Origin: Flavobacteriales bacterium UBA1986
GTDB lineage: Bacteria > Bacteroidota > Bacteroidia > Flavobacteriales_G > Salibacteraceae
Length of the DNA: 64,000 nt
Assembly (NCBI GenBank): GCA_002336245.1
Contig: DDDG01000023.1
Coordinates: forward strand, 1-64,000
Direction of reading: 5' to 3'
In this document: piece by piece, positions 1 to 8,141 of the stretch
Position numbering within the stretch: position 1 is the stretch's first letter
How the letters are laid out: every line of letters begins with the position of its first letter
Notes under the pieces: generated by a model
What the model saw: the letters and a program-made list of their open reading frames with translations, nothing else
What the model was told of the DNA's origin: nothing
Database searches by the model: none
Translations under genes and position numbers: made by a program

Positions 1-159
1 CAGATTAGTTTGAAGACGTACATGCGCAAGAATCCGATAAATCAAGGGCAACAACAACATTATTCAATTTCATATCAATTGCATTTTGAGCTCAAACTGC
101 TCGAGAGCTTTAGGTCAACTTGCGACCATAATTTACTAACTCCATCTTCGCCAGTGTGA
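1..159 (+). CDS. Possible 3' end of a gene truncated by the window edge
   Basis: One plus-strand frame is open from the first base to a TGA at 157-159, whereas the other two plus frames stop within about 15 bases. The 52 residues read like a polar, beta-rich C-terminus (for example the stretch HYSISYQLHFELKL), as seen at the ends of outer-membrane barrels. I cannot assign a family. It would overlap the convergent lipoprotein gene by 85 bases, which is long compared with the 4-14 base tail overlaps elsewhere in this window, so it may be chance. Confidence 0.22.
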   Translation, partial: QISLKTYMRKNPINQGQQQHYSISYQLHFELKLLESFRSTCDHNLLTPSSPV

Positions 160-719
160 AGTTGTTCACAAACCTTGTTTAGAGCATTGATGCCCGCCAT
201 GGCATTCCAATTTTCCACATCGATGGTGGCTTCAAGAGATAAGCTTCCTCCGTCAATCGAGTAAGCCATTTCAACTTCCTTCGACAAAGCGTTTAAACTG
301 AGGTTCACTTTAGCAGTTCCTTCGTTCTCGTCGCCGGAAACTCCAACAACTTCTCCTTCTAGAACTTCACTTTCGAGAAGACTTCCGAAAAAGAACTTAC
401 CAATTTTAGCGTCGCGATCTGCATTGTTGCTGTTGAGGCTGGATGCCGGAATGCTGAAGCTACCTGAGCTTAGAAGCTCGAGTACGCTGCCTTCCTTGGT
501 AGCGCTTGTAAGTTTGAATTCATCAAAGGTTCCCCCAACCGGTACTTTCGAGCTGGTTTTGAACGCAGTCCATGTAAGTTCATGGGAAGCACCCTCAAGT
601 AAATATGAACAAGCACCACTGTCACCCCCAATTTGAATGCTTTTCTTTTCAACGGGAGCAGAACAAGAACTTAAAATGAGCAGGCTGATGGTGAGAGAAA
701 AAATGCTTTGAAACTTCAT
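75..719 (-). CDS. YceI-like lipoprotein
   Basis: Predicted lipoprotein exported across the inner membrane. Residues 1-19 form a lipoprotein signal ending in the lipobox LLILSSC, so Cys19 would be lipidated. The body follows the YceI pattern of a lipocalin-like barrel that binds a hydrophobic ligand: WTAFKTSSKVPVGGTFDEF near residue 50, then RDAKIGKFFF near residue 103. The length (214 aa) fits YceI plus a lipoprotein leader. It is monocistronic and divergent from the glycosyltransferase gene. What the ligand is cannot be read from the sequence; homologues elsewhere bind polyprenyl-type lipids. Confidence 0.8.
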   Translation of the reverse strand: MKFQSIFSLTISLLILSSCSAPVEKKSIQIGGDSGACSYLLEGASHELTWTAFKTSSKVPVGGTFDEFKLTSATKEGSVLELLSSGSFSIPASSLNSNNADRDAKIGKFFFGSLLESEVLEGEVVGVSGDENEGTAKVNLSLNALSKEVEMAYSIDGGSLSLEATIDVENWNAMAGINALNKVCEQLHTGEDGVSKLWSQVDLKLSSSLSSKCN

Positions 720-837
720 AGTATGTGTGACCTTTTTTGAGTGTTAATATCTGACCCGAAGATAGTGAAGAGCTTGAACTTATTCAATGCTTCACCTTCT
801 TTGATAATACTTAGTTTTAGGCCTTTAAATTTTAGCC

Positions 838-3795
838 TTGAGTACGAGCACGCGCAATCTATCCATTCTTCTTTTTCCGAACACAAATGAAGCCTTGAAT
901 GACCTTAGGGCGCCGCTTGGGAGTTTCTTGAAGAAAGCCAAAGAACAATTGGAAATCGTATTGGCCCACCGAGAAGATGACTTGGCTGAGCTTTCTGATT
1001 TAGAATTAAAGAGCTGTTTGCTGGAAAGCTCAGAAAGTCTTTCTGCTCAAATAGAGACTGCGAGAGATGCTTGTTCCAACGAAGACATATTACTTCTTGA
1101 TTATTCAAGTGTCGAGAATCTGAATTCCATCTACCAGTGGTGGTTAAGAAAACAGTCGGATGAAGCAAAGGGTTTGCTTAAAATCACACATCGTGCTGAA
1201 AAGGCAAAAGCAAAGACTCCTTGGAAAAATAGAATGCAGGCTTTGGCCTACAATATTTTCACACCAAGCTCGGATGGCGATTTAGTCAATCGATTTCTAC
1301 TGATTCAGAAGGGCCGATGGATTGAGCTTTCTGCAAAACTCCCTTCGAAAGCTAAAAACTACCCTGCTTATAAGGAAGGACTTCTCAACGCCAATCATCT
1401 CTTGGGTTTCCAAAGCGGACAAGAAGAGCTCGAGTTTTCAAGTCTTCGTCCGAGCTCAGGAGGTTTCATTGCATCCTTTATTCCTGCGCTCATTCAAGGT
1501 CTTCGCTTAAAATGGGATTGGTTTGTTCGCTATCCCTTAAAGCATTACAAAGAAACCGACGGAGGTGCATGGTCGAGAAAAAGTCCGATTTGGAGATTCT
1601 GTTTTTTGATGCTGGCATTTTTGGTGATGCTCATCATGCCTGCTTTAAGCTTCAGCTTTGGAATTCTTTGGGATGAGCCCGATCACATCAGCTATGCCGA
1701 CGATGTGCTTCGATACTTCAGTACCCTAGGTGAAAACACAGCCGTAATTGATGACGAGAAGAGAATCTATTTTGCGATGCGAATCTATGGGATCTTCTTC
1801 GACACCTTCTCAGCTTTCGTCTATCATGTATTGAGCCCATTCGGTATCTATGAAACACGACATTTATTAAATGCTCTAGTAGGAGCCTTTGGTATGTTGT
1901 ACGCTGGATTACTCGGGCGTCAGTTGGGTGGTTGGAGAGCTGGCTTTTTGGCTTTTCTCATCATCTTCCTCAGCCCATATTACTTCGGTCACTCGATGAA
2001 CAACCACAAGGACATCCCATTTGCAACGGGCTACATCATGGCTGTTTACTACCTCCTTTTGTATCTCAAGCAACTTCCAAAACCTCGACCAAGCACCGTC
2101 TTGTTCCTCATTGTTGGCATTGCATCCGTCATAAGTATTCGGGTCGGTGGACTCTTGGTTACGGCTTATGTAGGCATGTTCACAGGAATCTTCTGGTTAA
2201 TCTACATCTACCAGAATAGCTTCTCAAAGGCAGTCAAATTGGTGCCCCGCTTTTTTGTTTTGGTCACCATCATTGCGGTAGCCAGCTTTATACTTGGAAT
2301 CCTTCCTTGGCCTTATGCATTGGAAGACCCATTGAACAACCCTTTTGTTGCACTGCAGTCGTTTACAAATTTTGAATTGCTCACGATTTATGAAGTGTTC
2401 AATGGCGAGCGGATATACATGAACGACGTTCCTTGGAATTATCTACCTAAACTCATACTCATAACCTCTCCATTTTTCGCCTTAGTAGGCTGGGTGCTGA
2501 GTCTCTTCTTGTGGTACAAAAATGATGGACGCTATAAGTTTTGGAGCATTGCCGTTGTGCTCTTCACCATTATTTTCCCAGTGGTATACGCCGTGTACAA
2601 AGACTCGACTCTCTACAATGGTTGGAGACACTTTCTATTCATATATCCAGCATTGGCGGCTCTGGCTGCCTTAGGTTGGGATAAGGCAATGTCGAGTCCA
2701 AAGAAATGGGCGAACTACGCCTGGACGGGCTTATTTGGCCTTCTCTGCCTAAACATAGTTGTATGGGAAGTTCGCAATCATCCCAATCAATACTGTTACT
2801 TCAATGAAACTGTTGGAGGTTATGCCGGAGCTTATGGAAAATACGAGCTCGACAGTTATGGTAATGCCATGCGTCAAGGAATCGAGTGGTTGATTGAACA
2901 TGAAAACCTCGGTGAGGATACGGTGAAGGTAGGAGTGAACATGACTCCACCAACAGCAGCGTATTACGCATCCAAAACTTCCGATAAAATACGGGTGAGC
3001 TGGCTTCGAGATTTCGAACGGATGACGAAACCAATCAGCTATGCGATTTTTGCGCCTCGAACCTTTTCACCGACCGAATTGCTCAATGGCTCATTTCCTC
3101 CGGAGGGCACTATTGGGACCATCGATGTAGAAGGAAAGCCACTGCTGGCCATCGTTAAGTTTGAGAACGACTTTATGTATCAAGGATACGTTCAAAGCAA
3201 CTCGGGCAATTACCTGGCTGCCATTCCATTTTTCCAGAAAGCAGTCGATTACGATCCCGATTGGGAAGAAGGCTTAAGAATGCTTGGAACCTGTTTGCTC
3301 AATGCAGGAAGGACAGATGAAGCTGGCGAATATCTTTTGAAGGCCGTGGAAATCAATCCAGATAGTTACATGGCATGGGGTATTTTGGGAGTTTACTATG
3401 CACGCAAAAACGATTACAATCGTGCAGTGGAAAGTTTGGTGAGAGCTGTAGAGACAAAAGTCAACAACTCTGGCGCTTATCTGCAATTGGCTTCACTCTA
3501 TGAGACCACCAACAACTATTACTTGGCCACGCCGAAGATTTTAACTCGAATGGGGCAATATCTTATTGAGAACAATCAGAATGAGCGTGCAGTAAAAATG
3601 CTCAACGTCTCGAAGAACAAGGATTCAGACTATGCTGAGACTTATCAGCAGCTGGCCTTGGTATATGCGAAATTGGGTCAGGGCGATCAGATGAATAAGG
3701 CCAATCGCAAGTACAAGAAATTGACTGGAAGAGAGACGAAGGTCAAGGATGAGATTGACAAAATGCGTCAAGAGCAAGAAGGGGAGGAGTCTTAA
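838..3795 (+). CDS. GT39-type membrane glycosyltransferase with C-terminal TPR repeats
   Basis: A three-part membrane protein of 985 aa. Residues 1-240 are soluble and lack a signal peptide. From about 252 to 660 there are many hydrophobic helices, and just after the first helix lies the acidic motif WDEPDH (Asp279-Glu280), the place where ArnT/PMT-type (GT39/GT-C) glycosyltransferases hold their catalytic acidic residue. Residues about 775-960 are TPR repeats (motifs such as AIPFFQKAVDYDPDWEEG). It probably transfers a sugar from a polyprenyl-phosphate donor on the periplasmic face, with the TPR part binding partners. The start is TTG at 838; no upstream ATG is in frame. Its stop overlaps the convergent ligase stop by four bases. 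The N-terminal domain looks like a degenerate GT2 fold, by pattern only. Confidence 0.75.
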   Translation: MSTSTRNLSILLFPNTNEALNDLRAPLGSFLKKAKEQLEIVLAHREDDLAELSDLELKSCLLESSESLSAQIETARDACSNEDILLLDYSSVENLNSIYQWWLRKQSDEAKGLLKITHRAEKAKAKTPWKNRMQALAYNIFTPSSDGDLVNRFLLIQKGRWIELSAKLPSKAKNYPAYKEGLLNANHLLGFQSGQEELEFSSLRPSSGGFIASFIPALIQGLRLKWDWFVRYPLKHYKETDGGAWSRKSPIWRFCFLMLAFLVMLIMPALSFSFGILWDEPDHISYADDVLRYFSTLGENTAVIDDEKRIYFAMRIYGIFFDTFSAFVYHVLSPFGIYETRHLLNALVGAFGMLYAGLLGRQLGGWRAGFLAFLIIFLSPYYFGHSMNNHKDIPFATGYIMAVYYLLLYLKQLPKPRPSTVLFLIVGIASVISIRVGGLLVTAYVGMFTGIFWLIYIYQNSFSKAVKLVPRFFVLVTIIAVASFILGILPWPYALEDPLNNPFVALQSFTNFELLTIYEVFNGERIYMNDVPWNYLPKLILITSPFFALVGWVLSLFLWYKNDGRYKFWSIAVVLFTIIFPVVYAVYKDSTLYNGWRHFLFIYPALAALAALGWDKAMSSPKKWANYAWTGLFGLLCLNIVVWEVRNHPNQYCYFNETVGGYAGAYGKYELDSYGNAMRQGIEWLIEHENLGEDTVKVGVNMTPPTAAYYASKTSDKIRVSWLRDFERMTKPISYAIFAPRTFSPTELLNGSFPPEGTIGTIDVEGKPLLAIVKFENDFMYQGYVQSNSGNYLAAIPFFQKAVDYDPDWEEGLRMLGTCLLNAGRTDEAGEYLLKAVEINPDSYMAWGILGVYYARKNDYNRAVESLVRAVETKVNNSGAYLQLASLYETTNNYYLATPKILTRMGQYLIENNQNERAVKMLNVSKNKDSDYAETYQQLALVYAKLGQGDQMNKANRKYKKLTGRETKVKDEIDKMRQEQEGEES

Positions 3796-5126
3796 TTAAA
3801 GATTTCATCCAAGTTTAGGCCTCCAAAATTCCCAGAACTCATCAGTAGAATATTTCCTGCCTGCCTATTGAAATCTTCAAAGCAAGCCTTCAAATCATTC
3901 ACATCGATAATTACCTGAATGTTTGGATTCGAGAATCCACTGAGAATGTCATTAGGTTCAATGGATTCCAAGCCTTTGTTCGCTATTGTTTTGGGCGAAT
4001 AGAAGACTACAGCCTTGTCTGCATGATCGAGGCTGTGCGCATATTTAGGTAAAAAGTTCTTATTCAAACTGCTGTAAGTGTGCAGCTCAATGCAAGCCAT
4101 CAAAGTCCGATCGGGGTATTGCTCCTTCACGGCTTCCACAGTGGCTTTTAACTTCGAAGGCGAGTGCGCGAAATCTCTGTAAATAAGGCGCTCATCCGAT
4201 TTTCGAAAGATCTCAAGCCGACGCGAAGCTCCCTCAAAATCGGCAACAGCATCGTAAAATTCATCCCTGCTGAGTCCGAGTTCGATGCAAATAGCACAGG
4301 CAGCTTCGAGGTTCTGCATATTGTGTTTTCCAACTAAGGATAGACTGTGTTTACCATCTACGAGGTAATGTCCGTCGCTCACAGAGTATTCGGGGGTTCT
4401 ATAAGCCTGAGTGTTTAAAGCTGCTCCTTTGTTATGCACTAATGAAAGCACTTCAGCATCCTCTTCGCAATAAATCAATTTACCACCGGGCTCTATCACC
4501 TTGAGTAAATCCTCGAAACAGGCTAAGTATTCTGGATATGTGGGGAATACGTTGATGTGATCCCAAGCAATACCAGAGAGCAGAGCCACATGCGGACGAT
4601 AATGAACAAACTTCGATCGTAGGTCGAGCGGCGAGGAGAGGTATTCATCGCCTTCCAGAATCATGGTTTTTGCATGACTGATGCGAACCATGGTCTCGTA
4701 ACCTTCGAGTTGAGCTCCAACCATATAGTCTACATCGAGCTTTGCTTTTTTGCAAACGTGCAAGATGATGGAGGTGATGGTGGTTTTACCATGACTTCCA
4801 GCAATAACAATACGTCGTTTGTCTTTTGCTTGCTCGTAAAGGAACTCGGGATAGGAGAAAATGGGAATTCCCAATTCTTGCGCTCTCAGCAATTCAGGAT
4901 TGTCGGCTTTGGCCTTCATTCCCAATATTACCGCGTCCAATCCGTCATGAATGTGTTCGGCTTTCCATTCGATGGAATCGGGTAGGAGTCCATGAGATTT
5001 CAAGCGACCTCTAGAAGGTTCAAATATTTCGGAGTCGGAACCACTTACCCGATCGCCTTTCTGATGAAGGGCTATTGCTAGATTGTGCATTGCTGCGCCA
5101 CCGATGGCAATGAAGTGTACATTCAT
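3792..5126 (-). CDS. mpl: Mpl-type UDP-N-acetylmuramate:peptide ligase
   Basis: Mur-ligase family enzyme of 444 aa. An N-terminal Rossmann domain begins with FIAIGGAAMHNLA, the ATP-binding P-loop GSHGKTT is at residues 110-116, EGDEYLSS near 158 matches the Mg/ATP-binding acidic segment, and a C-terminal ligase domain follows (GASRRLE near 298). Mpl recycles the tripeptide released from peptidoglycan by joining it to UDP-MurNAc in the cytoplasm. MurC is the close alternative, but a lone gene away from the mur/fts cluster and the EGDEY/SSPLDLRSKF pattern favour Mpl. The stop codon overlaps the glycosyltransferase stop tail to tail (3792-3795). Confidence 0.85.
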   Translation of the reverse strand: MNVHFIAIGGAAMHNLAIALHQKGDRVSGSDSEIFEPSRGRLKSHGLLPDSIEWKAEHIHDGLDAVILGMKAKADNPELLRAQELGIPIFSYPEFLYEQAKDKRRIVIAGSHGKTTITSIILHVCKKAKLDVDYMVGAQLEGYETMVRISHAKTMILEGDEYLSSPLDLRSKFVHYRPHVALLSGIAWDHINVFPTYPEYLACFEDLLKVIEPGGKLIYCEEDAEVLSLVHNKGAALNTQAYRTPEYSVSDGHYLVDGKHSLSLVGKHNMQNLEAACAICIELGLSRDEFYDAVADFEGASRRLEIFRKSDERLIYRDFAHSPSKLKATVEAVKEQYPDRTLMACIELHTYSSLNKNFLPKYAHSLDHADKAVVFYSPKTIANKGLESIEPNDILSGFSNPNIQVIIDVNDLKACFEDFNRQAGNILLMSSGNFGGLNLDEIFN

Positions 5127-5227
5127 AGTGCTTTGGACTGAATTGAAATCCGAACTTAAGGACTAAGCAGTAGTTTTACCTGAGCAGAGTGGCTTCTTTT
5201 TGAACAGCACTTTGTTTGACCAAGCAT

Positions 5228-5926
5228 ATGAGTACATCGCCCAGCTTTAAACAAACAGTACGCATTCCACTTGCCTTTGTGGCGATCATGTGGTTGGTGT
5301 TTCTAGTGGAATTGATTCCTGGTCTTGATTTCTCAACCTATGGCATCAACCCTAGAACGATGGATGGCTTGAGGGGAATATTCACCGCGCCTTTCATTCA
5401 TGGGGATTGGGGGCATTTGGCCAACAACAGTTTGCCAATGCTGCTTTTGGGAATGGGGATTTATTATTTCTACCGCCCAGTGGCGCTCAGAATATACATC
5501 TTCAGCATATTGATTACTGGTTTATGGGTATGGGCTTTTGCCCGTCCTTCTTTTCACATTGGAGCAAGCGGTGTAGTGTACAGCTTCGCTGCATTTGTTT
5601 TTGTGAGTGGGTTCCTTCGAAGGAATTTTCGTCTCATCGCATTGTCTTTGCTTGTAGTGTTTCAGTACGGAGGCATGATTTGGGGAGTGTTGCCCATTAC
5701 CGAAGGGGTCAGCTGGGAGTCGCACCTCTTAGGCGGACTTACAGGTGTGATGCTCGCGTATTACTATCGTGAGATTGGCAGAGTTGAAAAAAAGTACGAT
5801 TGGGAAGATGAAGAAGATGAGCCTGAGTTTGACGATTGGAAGCTCCCCGAACAAAGAGATCAAGAGCCAATCTACCGCTACATCTATAAGGTCAAGAGTG
5901 AAGATGACACGAAGCCTAAGGCTTAG
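5228..5926 (+). CDS. Rhomboid-family intramembrane serine protease
   Basis: Integral membrane protein of 232 aa with about six helices. The rhomboid signatures are present: HGDWGHLANN in the second conserved segment, the catalytic serine in GASG (FHIGASGVVYS), and the partner histidine in ESHLLGG. It should cleave transmembrane segments of other membrane proteins within the inner membrane. A long acidic cytoplasmic tail (WEDEEDEPEFDD) follows the last helix. I chose the ATG at 5228 over an in-frame TTG at 5216. It converges on the flavodoxin gene, and the two stop codons overlap (5923-5926). Confidence 0.9.
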   Translation: MSTSPSFKQTVRIPLAFVAIMWLVFLVELIPGLDFSTYGINPRTMDGLRGIFTAPFIHGDWGHLANNSLPMLLLGMGIYYFYRPVALRIYIFSILITGLWVWAFARPSFHIGASGVVYSFAAFVFVSGFLRRNFRLIALSLLVVFQYGGMIWGVLPITEGVSWESHLLGGLTGVMLAYYYREIGRVEKKYDWEDEEDEPEFDDWKLPEQRDQEPIYRYIYKVKSEDDTKPKA

Positions 5927-6438
5927 CCTAGAATTCCCTCAGATTTAATCTGCTCAACCCATTTCTGAACGCGCTCTTCGGTGAGCTCGTCTTGATTGTC
6001 TTCGTCGATGCAAAGTCCCATGAAAGTACCGGGCTCTACCTCAGCTTTCGATTCGTCGTGCTCGTAGCCCTCTGTTGACCATTTCCCAATGATCTTGGCT
6101 CCATTTTCTTCAGCAACCAAACCGATGATGCCAACACCATCGCAGAAGTAGGTGCTGTATCCATATTGATCGCCAAGTCCAAACAAGGCAACGGTTTTAC
6201 CACTCATGTCGATCTCTTTGAAATTATTGAAGAAGTCGTCCCAAGCAGATTGAAGTTGGCCATCGTGCCATGTGGACAATCCAAGAATAAGCGTTTGGTA
6301 TCCGTCAAATTCACTTCCGTCTACGTCATAAACGTCGAACAAATCTACATTCTCTTCGCCTAGAAGTTCGCTGATGGTATTTGCTACACCTTCAGTGCAG
6401 CCGGTATCTGAGCCGTAAAAGAGTCCAATCTTCGCCAT
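5923..6438 (-). CDS. fldA: Flavodoxin (long-chain)
   Basis: Soluble FMN electron carrier of 171 aa, the length of long-chain flavodoxins. The phosphate-binding loop GSDTGCTE is at residues 9-16. The two loops that sandwich the isoalloxazine ring are visible as LSTWHDGQ (Trp near 57) and GDQYGYSTYF (Tyr near 94-98). In flavobacteria it may replace ferredoxin under iron limitation. The gene is single and has its own good promoter upstream (see 6456-6486). Confidence 0.95.
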   Translation of the reverse strand: MAKIGLFYGSDTGCTEGVANTISELLGEENVDLFDVYDVDGSEFDGYQTLILGLSTWHDGQLQSAWDDFFNNFKEIDMSGKTVALFGLGDQYGYSTYFCDGVGIIGLVAEENGAKIIGKWSTEGYEHDESKAEVEPGTFMGLCIDEDNQDELTEERVQKWVEQIKSEGILG

Positions 6439-6455
6439 AATTCTAATAATTGCTG

Positions 6456-6486
6456 CAAACGTAAAATCTGACTTTACATCTGCGAA
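6456..6486 (-). promoter_or_regulatory. Promoter of the flavodoxin gene
   Basis: On the minus strand the box TACGTTTG (6463 to 6456) is a perfect match to the Bacteroidota -7 consensus TAnnTTTG. Nineteen bases upstream lies TTCG (6486-6483), one base from the TTTG -33 element. The predicted start of transcription is near 6450, about 12 bases before the ATG. Confidence 0.6.
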
Positions 6487-6537
6487 TGATTTGTGTCAAG
6501 ACTTAGTAACAATTTGAAGTGCACTTAGTTTGATTTC

Positions 6538-6572
6538 AAAAAAAAACCCTCACTGCAAAAGCAGAAAGGGTT
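6538..6572 (-). terminator. Rho-independent terminator of rplS
   Basis: Read on the minus strand: outer stem AACCCT/AGGGTT (6572-6567 with 6550-6545), inner stem CTGC/GCAG around a T4 loop, followed directly by a run of T. It lies about 20 bases past the rplS stop codon and before the flavodoxin promoter. Confidence 0.85.
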
Positions 6573-6590
6573 GATTAAAGTAGGGGATAC

Positions 6591-6941
6591 CTATCTTCTT
6601 TTTTCTTTGATACGGGCACTTTTCCCAAAACGTTCTCTGAGATAAAAGATTCTCGCTCTTCGAACCACACCAACTTTGTTCACGTCGATTTGGTCGATGA
6701 AAGGAGAGCTGATCGGAAAAATTCGCTCAACGCTGATTCCTCCAGAAACTTTACGCACGGTAAAGGTCTCAGTGTTTCCTTCGCCATTGCGCTGAATCAC
6801 AACCCCTTGGAACTGCTGAATACGCTCCTTGTTACCTTCTTTAATATTGTAGTGTACCGTAATGGTATCACCTGCTTTGAATTTAGGAAGCTCTGCTTTC
6901 TGATCCAATAATTTTTCTACGTCTCGAATTGCCTGATCCAT
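6591..6941 (-). CDS. rplS: 50S ribosomal protein L19
   Basis: Ribosomal protein of 116 aa matching bacterial L19 from end to end: [47 protein letters not shown] and the basic tail [12 protein letters not shown]. It sits at the 30S-50S interface. In many bacteria rplS directly follows trmD; here a Na/Pi cotransporter and an M42 peptidase lie between them. It has its own promoter and leader (7021-7028; 6942-7016) and a terminator (6538-6572), so it can be transcribed alone. Confidence 0.98.
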   Translation of the reverse strand: MDQAIRDVEKLLDQKAELPKFKAGDTITVHYNIKEGNKERIQQFQGVVIQRNGEGNTETFTVRKVSGGISVERIFPISSPFIDQIDVNKVGVVRRARIFYLRERFGKSARIKEKRR

Positions 6942-7016
6942 GGCTGTGATTTTAGGGCTGCAATATTACGACAAAAAGCTTGAATTAACGACTGTAGATA
7001 GTAGTTTATTCACAGC
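6942..7016 (-). promoter_or_regulatory. Candidate ribosomal-protein leader of rplS
   Basis: The untranslated leader begins, on the predicted transcript, with GCTGTGA (7016-7010). This can pair over seven bases with TCACAGC (6949-6943), which lies one base before the rplS ATG. Pairing would hide the ribosome entry region, the arrangement expected of autoregulatory leaders. L19 leaders are described in flavobacteria, but I cannot compare this one with their covariance model here. Confidence 0.35.
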
Positions 7017-7020
7017 TGTT

Positions 7021-7028
7021 CAAAAGTA
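7021..7028 (-). promoter_or_regulatory. -7 promoter box of rplS
   Basis: TACTTTTG on the minus strand, a perfect TAnnTTTG, ends about six bases before the start of the proposed leader hairpin. A well-spaced -33 TTTG is not visible: the nearest, at 7057-7054, is 25 bases away rather than about 19-21. Confidence 0.45.
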
Positions 7029-7058
7029 GCTCTGATTTGGGAATATTCCGCACCAAAA

Positions 7059-8141
7059 TTACTTTAAGTATCTGAAATCGTGACCGTTCTGTATCTTTTC
7101 AAGAGAGTGGAAAATCAGGCGAATCACAGCCTCCACATCTACTTTATCAACAGTTTCAACTGTGGTGTGCATGTATCGCATCGGAAGTGAAATCAAAGCG
7201 GAAGCAACTCCACCAGTGTTGTATGCGAATGCATCGGTGTCTGTTCCGGTAGCTCGCGAGGCAGCTTGACGTTGAAATGGAATCTTTTTTTCGTTGGCAG
7301 CTTCCACAATCAATTTGAGAAGATTTTGCTGAATCATTGGCCCGATAGAAAGTACGGGACCTTTTCCCATGCTCAAATCTCCTGAGTCGATTTTCTTATA
7401 CATGGGGCTTTGAGTGTCGTGGCACACATCTGTGACAATGGCTGCATTCGGACGAATCCTCTCCACAATCATCTGAGCTCCACGCAAGCCAATCTCTTCC
7501 TGAACTGCGTTCACAACATAAAGAGAGAAGGGGAGTTCCACTTTTCGTTCATGAAGGAGTCGAGCAACTTCGGCAATCATAAATCCTCCTATTCTGTTGT
7601 CGAGTGCGCGTCCAACATAACGGCTGTTGTTCATGATGATGAACTCATCTTCATAGGTCATTACACAACCTACATGAATCCCTAAAGCTTCAACTTCTTC
7701 TTTGGAATTACATCCTACGTCAACCGTAAGGTTCTTAAGGCTTGGAGCCTCTTCGTTGGTGTTGCTTCGCACATGAATTGCCGGCCAGCCAAATACACCT
7801 TTTACAATTCCTTTTTCTGTCTGAATGTTAACTCGCTTTGACGGCGCAATTTGGTGGTCAGAGCCTCCATTCCGAGTCACGTAGATGAATCCTTCTTTGG
7901 TGATGTAGTGAACAAACCATGAAATTTCATCGGCATGAGCTTCGATGACAACCTTGTACTCTTTTCCAGGATTAATAACTCCTACAGCAGTTCCATAGGT
8001 GTCGATGATGTGCTCGTCGATGTATGGCTTGATGTATTCAAGCCAAAGTTTTTGTCCTGATGCCTCCCATCCGGTAGGTGCGGAATTGTTGAGGTAAGTC
8101 TTTAAGAATTTCTCACTTTTTACGGTAATAATGTCTTTCAT
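7059..8141 (-). CDS. M42-family metallo-aminopeptidase
   Basis: Cytoplasmic peptidase of 360 aa in the M42 (FrvX / glutamyl aminopeptidase) family, which forms tetrahedral shells and trims free peptides. Metal and catalytic residues are all visible: EAHADEI (first His and Asp), the bridging Asp in GRALDNRIGG, the catalytic Glu pair in EEIGLRGA, TDVCHD, and the C-terminal His in MRYMHTTVE. The length fits the family. The gene overlaps the upstream Na/Pi cotransporter by four bases (ATGA, 8138-8141), so the two are translationally coupled. Confidence 0.93.
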   Translation of the reverse strand: MKDIITVKSEKFLKTYLNNSAPTGWEASGQKLWLEYIKPYIDEHIIDTYGTAVGVINPGKEYKVVIEAHADEISWFVHYITKEGFIYVTRNGGSDHQIAPSKRVNIQTEKGIVKGVFGWPAIHVRSNTNEEAPSLKNLTVDVGCNSKEEVEALGIHVGCVMTYEDEFIIMNNSRYVGRALDNRIGGFMIAEVARLLHERKVELPFSLYVVNAVQEEIGLRGAQMIVERIRPNAAIVTDVCHDTQSPMYKKIDSGDLSMGKGPVLSIGPMIQQNLLKLIVEAANEKKIPFQRQAASRATGTDTDAFAYNTGGVASALISLPMRYMHTTVETVDKVDVEAVIRLIFHSLEKIQNGHDFRYLK

